Source: Kiritimatiellia bacterium
GTDB lineage: Bacteria; Verrucomicrobiota; Kiritimatiellia; CAIVKH01
Reading direction: 5' to 3'
Length of the DNA: 63,024 nt
Assembly (NCBI GenBank): GCA_023953695.1
Contig: JAMLJG010000017.1
Span: forward strand, 1-63,024
The notes under the pieces are model-generated. The model did not search any database. It saw only the letters and a list, made by a program, of their open reading frames with translations, and was not told where the DNA came from. Positions 46,051 to 54,960 of the stretch are shown here, in pieces. Each line of letters opens with the position of its first letter. Position 1 is the stretch's first letter. The position numbers and the translations under genes are program-made.

Positions 46051-46770
46051 CTATTTCACAATAAATTGACGAAGTTGATTGGCTTTGGATTCGTTGATGG
46101 CCACCCCGATGAGATCGGCGATCTGTGCCAGTTCCGCATCCGCGATGCCGGTGTTCCTGCCGATGCCCACGTGCGCTTTGAGCTGCGCTCCAACACCGTC
46201 CATAGCTGCCAATGCGGCAATGGTCACCAGTTCTCGTTCGCGGTGCGTCAAAACCGGGTTGTCGAAAATGTCGGCAAATAGATGCTCTTTGAGGAAGCGA
46301 TCAATCTCCGGGCTGAACTCGCCGAACCCGGGCGCAGGCTTGGCCTGCGCCACACCGGTCAGCTTCTCCAGTGTGAGGCGACCCCGCTCATAGCGATCGC
46401 CATCCACAACGGGTTGGTACGATTCGCCCGGATTGTCGCGCACTCCATTCTTCGCGCGACGGTCGAGCGCCGTGCGAAGGGTGTTTATGCCGTTCAGGCT
46501 GCGCGGAAAACCGCAGTAGGCATATAGCTGTTCGAGCGCGGCCTTGATCTGATTAATGCTCAACCCCGCATCCAATCCCTCGCACAGCGCCGTGTCCAGC
46601 GCATCAAGGTTGCCGACCGCAGAGTGTGCGGAAATGCGCACCAAGGCCGCCTCCCGCTCATTCAGTTTGGCAATCTCATCACCATCCTGTGCATTCACGA
46701 CTGTAACGCCCACCATCAAGTTCCCCAGGACAACAGCTGCCACGGCAGCGACCCATTCACCTGCATTCAT
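46051..46770 (-). CDS. Exported carboxymuconolactone decarboxylase-like (AhpD-fold) protein
   Basis: A 239-residue protein with an N-terminal hydrophobic segment (residues 5-26, AAVAAVVLGNLMVGVTVV, cleavage near NAQ) and two CMD/AhpD-like helical repeats: EQLYAYCGFPRSLNGINTL in the first and ERELVTIAALAAMDGVGAQL in the second. The CxxC of a true AhpD is absent. The fold binds small molecules and some members are peroxidase partners or decarboxylases. The ATG at 46770 overlaps the cupin stop (ATGA). Paired genes for a CMD protein and a cupin are common in such redox clusters. Confidence 0.87.
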   Translation of the reverse strand: MNAGEWVAAVAAVVLGNLMVGVTVVNAQDGDEIAKLNEREAALVRISAHSAVGNLDALDTALCEGLDAGLSINQIKAALEQLYAYCGFPRSLNGINTLRTALDRRAKNGVRDNPGESYQPVVDGDRYERGRLTLEKLTGVAQAKPAPGFGEFSPEIDRFLKEHLFADIFDNPVLTHRERELVTIAALAAMDGVGAQLKAHVGIGRNTGIADAELAQIADLIGVAINESKANQLRQFIVK

Positions 46771-47258
46771 GGCTGCCCCTGTGTCTGCGTCTCGGTGACC
46801 TGTTCCTTCCAAACCGCGTTCTGCCCATCCTTGCTGCCTGTGATCACGAGATGCGTCATGGGGGCATCCGCCGTAGCGCCGTGCCAGTGATCCAGGTCAG
46901 GCGGGCACCAAAGCGAGTCGCCAACCTCAAGCCGAACAACCTTCCCATCGCGGGTGCCCACGAGCGCCGTCCCGGCTGTCACGATCATGTGTTGCCCAGC
47001 AGGATGAAGATGCCAAGCCGTTCGCGCACCCGCTTGAAACGTGACATAGGCTCCCGAGTACGCCGCGCTCGCGTTGGTCGGGAAGAGGCGATCAACCTGA
47101 ACGTCCCCGGTGAAGTACTCCCCCGCCCCCTTGGTGGCCGCCGCAGGATCGAACCGATAGATCACCTGCTCCTCCTTGCTATCGGACTCCGCATGGGCGA
47201 TACCGCCGCACGCAAGGAGTATTAACGATGTCCATAGACGTGATGCTTTTGATTTCAT
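46767..47258 (-). CDS. Exported cupin-domain protein
   Basis: A 163-residue small beta-barrel protein. The signal peptide ends GIAHAES near residue 24. The cupin motifs are GARTAWHLHPAGQHMIV (His-x-His and more distal His) and LEVGDSLWCPPDLDHWHGA, so a metal site is probably intact. This subgroup often lies next to carboxymuconolactone-like and aldo/keto reductase genes, as here. It could be a small-molecule dioxygenase, isomerase or binding protein; no substrate can be told. Confidence 0.9.
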   Translation of the reverse strand: MKSKASRLWTSLILLACGGIAHAESDSKEEQVIYRFDPAAATKGAGEYFTGDVQVDRLFPTNASAAYSGAYVTFQAGARTAWHLHPAGQHMIVTAGTALVGTRDGKVVRLEVGDSLWCPPDLDHWHGATADAPMTHLVITGSKDGQNAVWKEQVTETQTQGQP

Positions 47259-47296
47259 GGTTTCATTCCTTCTATTCTTGCTTCTGTGATGAACTC

Positions 47297-48373
47297 CTAG
47301 ACCCCCGCTCGTCTCCTTTCGAGGATGGCTCGGAATGCGGGGACATCGAAGAGTTCGGGATCGGGACCGGCTCGCAGATCGCGATTCAACGCATCCACGG
47401 ACGCCATTTCGTCTGCGCTCAGCTCGAAATCGAAGATGGCGATGTTGGCCAGCAACCGCTCGTAATGCTGGGATTTCGGTATGGCGATGAAGCCGTGTTG
47501 GATATGCCAGCGCAGAACAATCTGAGCCGGCATTTTCCGATATTTCTGCCCCAACTCAACGATCGTCCTCTCCTCCAGCAGGCGGACAATGTTTGTGGGG
47601 TCTTTGGGCAGCGTGATAAAGCCGCCGCCGATTGGTGACCAGCTTTCCGTCTTGATGCCGCGCTGCTCATTGGCCTCCCGCGCGGCCTGTTGCGCGAAGA
47701 AGGGATGGAGTTCAATCTGGTTGAGGACCGGCACGACCTCCGTTTGCTCAGTGAGCATGCGCAAATGCTCTGGATTGAAGTTCGACACCCCGATCGCGCG
47801 GATGCGTTTGTCCGCATAGAGTTTTTCCAGTGCCTTGTAGGCCGCGATGGTTTTCGCGAAATCCGTCGGCACCGGCCAGTGCAACAAGTAGAGATCGAGA
47901 TAGTCCAGCCCGAGTTCGTTGACACTGCGATCAAAGGCGCGCAAGGCCTCGTCATAGCCAAAATCCTCAATCCAGAGTTTTGTGGTGATGAACAACTCCG
48001 AGCGCGGCACGCCACTTCGGACAATCCCCTCGCCCACTTCCTTCTCGTTTCCATAATTCTTGGCTGTGTCCACCAACCGGTAGCCGTTGATCAGCGCGAA
48101 GTGGATGACATCGGCCGTCTGGATGGTCGGCAGATTAAAACATCCCACACCCAGAACCGGCATCTCCACGCCGTTGTTCAGCGTGGTGAGCGGACTCTTG
48201 CCGGCAGTCGGCAATGTCGGAGCGATTGCACTCGCCCCGCCAGCGCCCGCGGTGTTGGCCGCGTATAACGTCGGGCTGACGGCAACGCCCACAGACGCCG
48301 CCGCAAGGCCAGTGAGGAAGGAGCGCCGATCAACATTTCGACTATCGCACCCTTTTTGTTTCTCCTGTTTCAT
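47297..48373 (-). CDS. Aldo/keto reductase with twin-arginine export signal
   Basis: A 358-residue reductase. Residues 14-50 form a Tat signal (DRRSFLTGLAAASVGVAV), so the folded enzyme with its nicotinamide cofactor is probably exported. The catalytic tetrad is complete: D102, Y107 (VDTAKNY), K132 (TTKLW), H165 (LLHWP). The ATG at 48373 follows an AAGGGAG ribosome site; two in-frame ATGs upstream are less likely. It is the first structural gene after the regulator and has two 10-bp direct repeats in its upstream gap. It is a paralogue of the reductase at 44141. Confidence 0.9.
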   Translation of the reverse strand: MKQEKQKGCDSRNVDRRSFLTGLAAASVGVAVSPTLYAANTAGAGGASAIAPTLPTAGKSPLTTLNNGVEMPVLGVGCFNLPTIQTADVIHFALINGYRLVDTAKNYGNEKEVGEGIVRSGVPRSELFITTKLWIEDFGYDEALRAFDRSVNELGLDYLDLYLLHWPVPTDFAKTIAAYKALEKLYADKRIRAIGVSNFNPEHLRMLTEQTEVVPVLNQIELHPFFAQQAAREANEQRGIKTESWSPIGGGFITLPKDPTNIVRLLEERTIVELGQKYRKMPAQIVLRWHIQHGFIAIPKSQHYERLLANIAIFDFELSADEMASVDALNRDLRAGPDPELFDVPAFRAILERRRAGV

Positions 48374-48441
48374 TGAAGTTCTCCCTTCGGTTTCCGTTTT
48401 CATCTGTGCGCACACTGCACCAGGATGAAAAACCGCGCTCG

Positions 48442-48471
48442 CGCGATCCTGTGATGCCTGTCGCGATCCTG
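48442..48471. promoter_or_regulatory. Candidate AraC-type operator: direct repeats CGCGATCCTG 20 bp apart
   Basis: CGCGATCCTG occurs at 48442-48451 and 48462-48471, exactly 20 bp start to start (about two helical turns), the usual layout of AraC-family half-sites. It lies in the 118-bp gap between the regulator and the first structural gene. The second copy is also the centre of a short inverted repeat (GTCGC...GCGAC, 48460-48475). Confidence 0.5.
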
Positions 48472-48491
48472 CGACAAACTCGGCGGGCGCT

Positions 48492-49409
48492 TCAGAGGGA
48501 TTTCCGAAAGGCGGTGGGCGTCACACCTACGATCTGCCGAAAAACATGCGCAAAGTGGCTGGGACTGCTGTAGCCCACGTCCATCCCCACCTCAATGAGA
48601 CTGCTCGACGTTTCGCGAATCAATTGCTGAGCCCGCGTAATGCGCTGGCGAGTGACGAACTGCAGCGGCGTCATGCCCGTCGTCTCTTTGAAGACATGCG
48701 CGAAATGCGACGGACTCAGCGCCACCAACTCGGCGAGCATTTCCACCGACATCTCGTCCGCCAGATGTTCATTCACATAGTCCTCAACCTTGCGGAGTTG
48801 GTGAATGGGAAGTCCGCCATGGCCCGAGGCCACCCGCTCGCCAATGCGCGTGTAATTTTCCACGATGTGCGCCGCAATGAGCTGCGTGAGCGCAATGACG
48901 CGCGGCGATTTACCCGGAACCCGCGCAGCCAAAAGCTCTGCGCAAGTCAGACAAATCGGCCACAAGATTTCGTCCCGACCAAAATAGTCCACCACTTCCA
49001 CCCGCTCCGTCTTCCCTGGATAGCGAACCTCCAGCGCGGCTTGGAACGGCTCAACAGCGATATGGAGGGAGAGGCTATCCAGCGCCTGACCAATAGGCGA
49101 TTGGAAGCTCACCTCGTAAGGAGTTCTCGAACGCGTGACGAACACCGAGCCCGCCTGAACTTTTCGCTCGATCCATGCGCCACCAATATCGCGCTCCTTG
49201 AAATCCGCCACACCCCGAAGCGTGCATGCGATGTGCGGCTCCGGCGTCGCGGGCACGAGAATGCGATCCACCACGCTCGGGTTCTGCCATCGCCGCGCAA
49301 AAAGGCCCGACCATCGAAGTGCGACGCTGTCCGCCAGCACCTCGCCAGTGAGATACCGAGGGAAGGCAGCCGCTGTGCTGCGATCGGGCGTCGTGGTTTC
49401 CTTAGCCAT
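48492..49409 (-). CDS. AraC-family transcriptional regulator with cupin-like sensor domain
   Basis: A 305-residue regulator. Residues 20-150 look like the cupin/AraC_N sensor part; the C-terminal 100 residues hold two helix-turn-helix motifs: SVEMLAELVALSPSHFAHVF with PLQFVTRQRITRAQQLI, and SLIEVGMDVGYSSPSHFAHVFRQIVGVTPTAFR. The family typically activates neighbouring catabolic or stress genes in response to a small ligand. It lies directly upstream of the five-gene redox module on the same strand and is the obvious controller. The ligand is unknown, perhaps an aldehyde given the enzymes encoded. Confidence 0.93.
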   Translation of the reverse strand: MAKETTTPDRSTAAAFPRYLTGEVLADSVALRWSGLFARRWQNPSVVDRILVPATPEPHIACTLRGVADFKERDIGGAWIERKVQAGSVFVTRSRTPYEVSFQSPIGQALDSLSLHIAVEPFQAALEVRYPGKTERVEVVDYFGRDEILWPICLTCAELLAARVPGKSPRVIALTQLIAAHIVENYTRIGERVASGHGGLPIHQLRKVEDYVNEHLADEMSVEMLAELVALSPSHFAHVFKETTGMTPLQFVTRQRITRAQQLIRETSSSLIEVGMDVGYSSPSHFAHVFRQIVGVTPTAFRKSL

Positions 49410-49598
49410 CTTCGTGCCAGCAGTGTAGTGAAGCCCGCCCGTCGAGAAAAGCCCCTATGCCTACAGAACATCCTACTTGCATCACACCCAGCCCGCGCCG
49501 CGCTCTACACCCTCCTCTTGATCTTCTTTTCAAAGCTCAAGCTACCGAAGGTCTCCAACGATGCGTACTCCTTCCATTCATTGCACTTCATCGAAGAG

Positions 49599-49723
49599 TT
49601 CCAAGGATTGGAAGTCTTCATCGCCCTCATTTCCAATCGTTGGAAATTTCTCCAGCCCTCCGCCGATCGGACCCCGCGCCCCCGCGCCTCCGCGTGAGGC
49701 ATCATCTTCTTCGTCAATGCTCT
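49599..49723. repeat. Dispersed repeat, copy 2 (direct copy of 43944-44059)
   Basis: This contains TTCCAAGGATTGGAA (49599-49613), ATTTCCAATCGTTGGAAAT (49629-49647) and the same conserved tail, with one extra 8-bp unit (CCCCCGCG) relative to copy 1. It is in the same orientation 5.66 kb away, bracketing the redox module. The rest of the 424-bp gap between the regulator and the next gene (49410-49833) has no gene; minus-strand open frames there are translated repeat. Confidence 0.9.
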
Positions 49724-49833
49724 CCTCCATCAAGCTGACGATCGCCCCCCTGCGGTCCATCGAGAAGCCTCTCTTCTGGCATTGACAGTAGGGGCGGATG
49801 TCGGACAATTTCCCTCAATTCAGGAGGCGTTCG

Positions 49834-50436
49834 ATGAAATCCTTTTTGAGAGTGTGCTTGTTGGGCGTGGGCTTCATGGTGGCGGGAAGCGCGTTCGGAG
49901 AAACTTCAACCAACGCGGAGCCGGCTAAGGCGCCTGGCCCCAAGATCGCGGTGATCGCACCGGAGCAAATTGAGGGCGAGTGGTTCTGGTTTTCGTGGGG
50001 AGGCGGGCGTCAGCACGTTGTCCAAAGCGCGATCGAAAAATCTCTCGTACGAGCAGGGTTTTCGGTCATTGACGCAACGGAACTCGGCGCGGGTCGCAAC
50101 CTCGAGGACCTGGTGAACGCGAAGACTGCGGCGATCAAGGGGAAAGGCCTCGGCGCGGACTACGTGATCGCAGGCAAGGCAACCGCCGTTCGCGCGAGCG
50201 AGAGCGTGGCCTATGGCGTCACGGCCGTTCGGGCGGATGCAGAGGTCACCATGCGCCTCGTGCGCGTGAGTGATGGCGCGGTCATTGCAGTGGAAGACGC
50301 CAATGCCCAGGCGGGCGGCCAAGCGGTTCGCGCAGCGGGCAAGGAAGCCCTGAAGAAAGCCGGTCAGGATGTTGCAAAGAAGCTGACCAGCGCGCTTCGC
50401 GATGTGGTGTATGAGCGCGAGGCTGATCGCGAGTGA
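49834..50436 (+). CDS. Small exported protein with CsgG/LpoB-like alpha/beta domain
   Basis: A 200-residue protein with a signal peptide (LRVCLLGVGFMVAGSAFGE). The mature part alternates strands and helices: KIAVIAPEQIEG, QHVVQSAIEKSLVRAGFSVI, GKGLGADYVIAGKATAV, EVTMRLVRVSDGAVI. That order is reminiscent of CsgG/LpoB/FlgT-type ligand-binding periplasmic domains. It lacks a lipobox cysteine. An AGGAGG ribosome site precedes the ATG at 49834. Role unknown; binding to envelope components is an inference. Forty bases separate it from trmL. Confidence 0.72.
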   Translation: MKSFLRVCLLGVGFMVAGSAFGETSTNAEPAKAPGPKIAVIAPEQIEGEWFWFSWGGGRQHVVQSAIEKSLVRAGFSVIDATELGAGRNLEDLVNAKTAAIKGKGLGADYVIAGKATAVRASESVAYGVTAVRADAEVTMRLVRVSDGAVIAVEDANAQAGGQAVRAAGKEALKKAGQDVAKKLTSALRDVVYEREADRE

Positions 50437-50476
50437 CGCAACTGACGCACGGCTGCGGCAACCTCTTTGACTTCGC

Positions 50477-51022
50477 ATGAAGCACGCTCATGCGCGGCGG
50501 TGTCCGCTGAAGTTCTCGTGGCCAACGCCACCGCTACGCGTGGTGTTGGTCGAACCGGAGATTCCACCGAACACAGGGAACATCGCCCGAACCTGCGCGG
50601 CAACCGGCTCGCCTCTTCACTTGATCGAGCCGCTGGGTTTTCAGATTACCAATGCGCAACTCAAGCGCGCGGGCTTGGACTATTGGGACTCTGTCGCGCT
50701 GGCGCCCCACCCCCACTTCGATCACTTTCTCGAAACCGCCGGAAATCCGCGCTGCTGGCTTTTCACTACAGGCGCAACCCGCTCGCTGTTCGAGGCCGAT
50801 TTTCTGCCGGGCGATGCGCTGGTGTTCGGCTCGGAAACGCGCGGACTCTCGGCCGAACTGCTGGCGCGCTTCCCCGAGCGACACCTGGCGATTCCGCTCC
50901 GCGCCGACCACGTCCGCTCGCTCAATCTCTCGACAGCGGCTGGCATCGCGATTTATGAGGCTCTGCGCCAACTGGCGCAACGCGACGATGTAGCTTTTTC
51001 GCACCCGCCAAATAGCCCTTGA
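50477..51022 (+). CDS. trmL: tRNA (cytidine(34)-2'-O)-methyltransferase (SPOUT class)
   Basis: A 181-residue SPOUT methylase. Motifs are VVLVEPEIPPNTGNIARTCA at the N-terminus, FGSETRGLSAELL forming the trefoil knot, and SLNLSTAAGIAIYEALRQL near the C-terminus. It methylates the 2'-hydroxyl of the wobble nucleotide in some leucine tRNAs, using S-adenosylmethionine. The N-terminus is about 20 residues longer than usual; no internal ATG offers a better start. The gene lies 58 bp before the bat operon. Confidence 0.93.
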   Translation: MKHAHARRCPLKFSWPTPPLRVVLVEPEIPPNTGNIARTCAATGSPLHLIEPLGFQITNAQLKRAGLDYWDSVALAPHPHFDHFLETAGNPRCWLFTTGATRSLFEADFLPGDALVFGSETRGLSAELLARFPERHLAIPLRADHVRSLNLSTAAGIAIYEALRQLAQRDDVAFSHPPNSP

Positions 51023-51080
51023 ACGTTTTTTCGAAGACGCGGTCGAATTATTCGTGTGAGTCCACAGGAGTGTTTCAACT

Positions 51081-52070
51081 ATGAGTACAGGCATCACTGC
51101 AATTAACGAGCGAGTCAAAGAGGAAGGCGCGTTTATCAGCGCACTGCGCGCGGAAGTCGGCCGCGTTATCGTCGGCCAGAACTATCTGGTGGATCGGCTC
51201 ATTATCGGCCTCCTCGCCAATGGGCACCTCCTCGTGGAAGGCGTTCCGGGTTTGGCCAAAACGCTGACGGTCAAGACGCTTGCCGCTGCTGTCAATGCGC
51301 GCTTCCAGCGCATCCAATTCACGCCAGACCTGCTCCCCGCCGACCTCGTGGGCACGCAGGTCTATAACCCGAAGGATGCGACGTTCTTTATCCGGCAAGG
51401 GCCTGTATTTGCAAACATCATCCTGGCGGATGAAATCAATCGCGCGCCGGCAAAGGTACAAAGCGCACTGCTGGAGGCCATGCAGGAACATCAGGTGACA
51501 ATCGGGCAGGAAACCTTTTCGCTCCCCTCGCCGTTCCTCGTCCTCGCCACTCAAAACCCCATCGAGCAGGAAGGCACTTATCCACTGCCCGAAGCGCAGG
51601 TGGATCGCTTCATGCTCAAGCTCGTGGTCACCTATCCGACACGCGAGGAAGAGCGTCGCATCATGGATGCGATGGCCGTCACCGACGCCAACACTGCGGT
51701 CCGCCCCGTTGTCGAGCCAGAGGCCATTCTGCGCGCGCGCAAGGTCGTTGACGACATCTACGTAGACGACAAGATCAAGGACTACATCCTCAACATCGTC
51801 TTCGCCACGCGCGATCCGGCTGCGCACAAATTGGATCTGAAGCCCTACATCCGCTATGGCGCTTCGCCACGCGCAACGCTGAACATGGCGCTGGCGGCGC
51901 GCGCTCACGCCTTCCTGCAAGGCCGCGGCTATGTGACGCCACAGGACGTGAAGTCCATCGCGCCCGATGTTCTGCGCCACCGCGTGATGGTTTCATACGA
52001 GGCGGAAGCTGAGGATCTGCGCCCCGACGATGTGGTCGGGCGCATTCTCAACAGCCTGCCGGTGCCCTAG
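51081..52070 (+). CDS. MoxR-family AAA+ ATPase
   Basis: A 329-residue AAA+ ATPase with Walker A EGVPGLAKT (53-61), Walker B FANIILADEINRA, and a C-terminal lid. In many bacteria MoxR heads an operon with DUF58 and Bat/von Willebrand A proteins and is thought to act as a chaperone that activates them. CAGGAG lies upstream of the ATG and an A/T-rich stretch (51019-51052) is the likely promoter region of the whole operon. Confidence 0.95.
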   Translation: MSTGITAINERVKEEGAFISALRAEVGRVIVGQNYLVDRLIIGLLANGHLLVEGVPGLAKTLTVKTLAAAVNARFQRIQFTPDLLPADLVGTQVYNPKDATFFIRQGPVFANIILADEINRAPAKVQSALLEAMQEHQVTIGQETFSLPSPFLVLATQNPIEQEGTYPLPEAQVDRFMLKLVVTYPTREEERRIMDAMAVTDANTAVRPVVEPEAILRARKVVDDIYVDDKIKDYILNIVFATRDPAAHKLDLKPYIRYGASPRATLNMALAARAHAFLQGRGYVTPQDVKSIAPDVLRHRVMVSYEAEAEDLRPDDVVGRILNSLPVP

Positions 52071-52115
52071 CCACCAAGCGCACACCTCGCCACACCGATC
52101 GGAGCGCTGTTCGCC

Positions 52116-52997
52116 ATGCTTCCCGCAGAGATCATCAAGAAGATTCGACAAATCGAAATTCGCACGTCGCGAATTGTGTCGGACGTCTTTGCCGGACAAT
52201 ACAAGAGCGTTTTCAAAGGCCACGGCATGGAGTTTCACGAGGTCCGTGAATACGTGCCCGGCGATGATGTGCGCGCGATTGACTGGAATGTGACCGCGCG
52301 ACTCGGGCACCCGTTTATCAAGAAGTACATCGAAGAGCGCGAACTGTCCGTCATGTTGCTGGTGGACATGAGCGGGTCTCAGCATTTCGGTAGCGGCGCT
52401 CAATTCAAGCAGGATTTGGCGGCGGAACTCGCGGGCGTCCTGGCGTTCGCCGCCATTCAGAGCAATGATCGGATCGGACTGATTCTCTTCACGGACGAAG
52501 TGGAGCACTTCATCCCGCCACGCAAAGGAACGCGCCACGTCCTGCGCGTAATCCGCGATACGCTTCACTACAAGCCGCGCGGCAAGAAAACCGACATCGC
52601 GAAGGCGCTGGCCTATCTCAACCGCGTGACAACGAGGAAGTGCGTGGCCTTTCTTATCAGCGATTTTCAAGACACCGACTATATCAAGCCACTCGCCGCA
52701 GCGGCGCGCCGACACGATCTCATTGCCGTTCGCCTGCGCGACCGACGCGAGGCCGAGTGGCCCGCCGCAGGTCTCGTCGAGCTGGAGGATGCCGAGACGG
52801 GCGAGCGAATCCTGGTGGATACGTCCGATCGCCGCGTTCAAGAGCGGCTCCGCCAGCGAAGCGACGAAGTGGCCGCAGCGCGAGCGCGCGATCTGCGCGG
52901 TGCCGGAGTGGATTTGATCGAACTCGAGACGAACACCCCATATGTCCAACAACTGATCCGCTTCTTCCGAGCGCGCGAACGGCGGGTGGCATCATGA
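52116..52997 (+). CDS. DUF58 protein with von Willebrand A-like domain
   Basis: A 293-residue protein. The N-terminal DUF58 block is FHEVREYVPGDDVRAIDWNV; the vWA-like part begins LLVDMSGSQHFG, with the metal-site DxSxS pattern present in form DMSGS. It is cytoplasmic with no membrane helix. It usually partners with MoxR, 46 bp upstream. Its stop overlaps the next gene start (ATGA). Confidence 0.92.
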   Translation: MLPAEIIKKIRQIEIRTSRIVSDVFAGQYKSVFKGHGMEFHEVREYVPGDDVRAIDWNVTARLGHPFIKKYIEERELSVMLLVDMSGSQHFGSGAQFKQDLAAELAGVLAFAAIQSNDRIGLILFTDEVEHFIPPRKGTRHVLRVIRDTLHYKPRGKKTDIAKALAYLNRVTTRKCVAFLISDFQDTDYIKPLAAAARRHDLIAVRLRDRREAEWPAAGLVELEDAETGERILVDTSDRRVQERLRQRSDEVAAARARDLRGAGVDLIELETNTPYVQQLIRFFRARERRVAS

Positions 52998-53962
52998 AAC
53001 GTGCGACCTCCATCGCGTGCGCGCTCCTGGCGATTTCTCTGGCCGCTGGATGCGGCAGGAACCGCGCGCACTTTTCGCCAAATCCCGACGAACCTCTCAC
53101 AGCGGTTCTGAGCACGAACACGGTTCAGATTGGGCAGCCCTTCACATTCACATCGGCCATCAAGGCGGGTCCAACGGATCGCGTTGACTGGCCGATGCCG
53201 GGCCAACCGCCCGCCATTGTGGTGCGCAACTCGCGCGAGTTGTCTGACGGCATCCCGCCCGGCTACCGCGCACGGCAATGGGAACTCCTCGCACTCCGGC
53301 CCGGCACATTCCCCATTTGGACCAGCGCTGTCGCGCGCGCTCAGTCGGGAGGCGCTCCAGACCGCATCGCACCGCCCCAGATTGAGGTCCATGTGATCCC
53401 CTCTCTTCAGCCAGGAGATGAGGCAATTCGCGACATCGCCGGACTGCAGCAGTGGCCACACCGCATCGCCACACGTTTGCTTCTGTTGCTGGGCGTAGTC
53501 ATCCTGCTCTCGCTGCTCGTCGCACTGCTGGTTCGCGTGCTGCGCCGCAAACGGAACCGACCCGCTCCCGCAGAAGTGGCGTTGCCGCCTCACGAAGTCG
53601 CCCTCCGCGCCCTTCGCGCTCTGCGCGCAAAAGGTTGGCCGGACTCGCACGGCATTGAGGCGTTTTATGTCGAACTGACCCAAATTGTGCGGCGCTTCCT
53701 CGAAGGCGCGTTCTTCTTGCGCGCGCCGGAGCAGACCACGGAAGAATTCATCCGCGCTGCCGCGACCGCGCGCGGCCTTCAGGCAGAGCACAAACAATTG
53801 GTGTTCGCGTTTCTGGAGCAGAGCGACCTGGTGAAATTTGCGAAACACGAACCCGCGCAAAGCGACATGGAGGCCGCTCTCGCTGCCGCAGAGCGCCTCG
53901 TGACGGAAACGCAACCCCCTCCGACCGACCCATCCACCCCACCCCCTCTTCGCAAGGTATGA
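52994..53962 (+). CDS. Bat-operon membrane protein with lipoprotein-like signal (DUF4381-like)
   Basis: A 322-residue protein. The signal peptide ends with a lipobox-like LAAGC near residue 20, then a beta-rich periplasmic domain, one strong membrane helix around residues 158-180 (LLLLLGVVILLSLLVALLV) and a cytoplasmic helical C-terminal domain (ALRALRALRAKGWPD, YVELTQIVRRFLEG). The layout resembles DUF4381-type proteins placed between DUF58 and BatA. It starts inside the DUF58 stop and ends in an ATGA overlap with batA, so it is part of the complex by coupling. Confidence 0.82.
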   Translation: MKRATSIACALLAISLAAGCGRNRAHFSPNPDEPLTAVLSTNTVQIGQPFTFTSAIKAGPTDRVDWPMPGQPPAIVVRNSRELSDGIPPGYRARQWELLALRPGTFPIWTSAVARAQSGGAPDRIAPPQIEVHVIPSLQPGDEAIRDIAGLQQWPHRIATRLLLLLGVVILLSLLVALLVRVLRRKRNRPAPAEVALPPHEVALRALRALRAKGWPDSHGIEAFYVELTQIVRRFLEGAFFLRAPEQTTEEFIRAAATARGLQAEHKQLVFAFLEQSDLVKFAKHEPAQSDMEAALAAAERLVTETQPPPTDPSTPPPLRKV

Positions 53963-54957
53963 CATTCCGCTATCCATGGCTGCTATTGCTGATGCTGTTG
54001 ATTCCAGCAGTGCTCTACCTGCGCTATGGATGGAAACGGCTGCGAGCGCCGGTGCGCTTCAGCGAGGTCCGGCAATTTGCAGGCATCGGACGGGGATGGG
54101 CCGCTGCGCTGCGCCCGCTTCTGCCATTCCTGTTCGGTATTGGACTCGCGCTGCTCGTCATTGCCCTCGCGCGTCCCCAGCGCGGACTCGGGCAACACCG
54201 GATACACACCGAGGGGGTAGACATCATTTTGCTGGTGGACCTTTCCCCCTCAATGGCGGCCATTGACTTTTCCGAAGGCAATCAGGAGATCAACCGTCTC
54301 GATGCGACAAAGAAGGTGGCGGATCGGTTTATTCGCGCGCGCCGCGATGACCGAATCGGACTGGTCGCCTTCGCTGCCCAGCCCTATTCCATCGCGCCGC
54401 TCACGCTCGATCATGGCTGGCTCCTCACGCAGATGGCCCGCTTGCAAATTGGCGATCTCGGCGACGCGACGGGAATCGGCATGGGCCTGGCCTCCGCGAT
54501 CAATCGCCTGCGCGACAGCGAAGCCAAGAGCAAAGTCGTGATCCTGCTGACGGATGGCGTGAACAACACAGGCGATATTTCACCCGAAAACGCCGCGCTG
54601 GCAGCCAAGGCGCTCGGCATCAAGGTCTATACCATCGGCGCGGGCTCCAGCGGATTTTCTCGCATCCCCGTGCGCGATCCGTTCGGCGGCACACACTACA
54701 TCCAACAGCGAAATGACATTGACGAAGCCTCGCTGACGCAAGTCGCCGAATTGACGGGGGGCCACTATTTTCGCGCAACGGATATGGCCAGTCTGAACCG
54801 CACGTTCGACGAAATTGATAAAATGGAGAAGACCAAGATCGAAGTCGAACAATACACGCGCTACGAGGAGCGCTTCCAGCCGCTCATCCTCGCCGGCCTC
54901 TTCTTCCTCGCATTGGAGCAACTACTTGGTTTGGCCCGCTTGGAACGTTTCCCCTGA
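53959..54957 (+). CDS. batA: BatA-like von Willebrand A membrane protein
   Basis: A 332-residue protein with membrane helices near residues 5-22 and 58-72, a vWA domain (LLVDLSPSMAAIDF carrying the DxSxS metal site near residues 94-98), and a final helix near 308-322. Matching segments are DRIGLVAFAAQPYSIAPL and VVILLTDGVNNTGDI. The Bat proteins (Bacteroides aerotolerance) support oxygen and stress tolerance in other bacteria by unclear means. Coupled upstream by ATGA, with batB 3 bp downstream. Confidence 0.93.
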   Translation: MTFRYPWLLLLMLLIPAVLYLRYGWKRLRAPVRFSEVRQFAGIGRGWAAALRPLLPFLFGIGLALLVIALARPQRGLGQHRIHTEGVDIILLVDLSPSMAAIDFSEGNQEINRLDATKKVADRFIRARRDDRIGLVAFAAQPYSIAPLTLDHGWLLTQMARLQIGDLGDATGIGMGLASAINRLRDSEAKSKVVILLTDGVNNTGDISPENAALAAKALGIKVYTIGAGSSGFSRIPVRDPFGGTHYIQQRNDIDEASLTQVAELTGGHYFRATDMASLNRTFDEIDKMEKTKIEVEQYTRYEERFQPLILAGLFFLALEQLLGLARLERFP

Positions 54958-54960
54958 ACC

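Noticed and set aside
49505..49808. Two overlapping minus-strand frames in the gap before the 49834 gene
   Set aside because: Both are translated repeat DNA; their similarity to the frame at 43688-44053 reflects repeat identity, not protein conservation.
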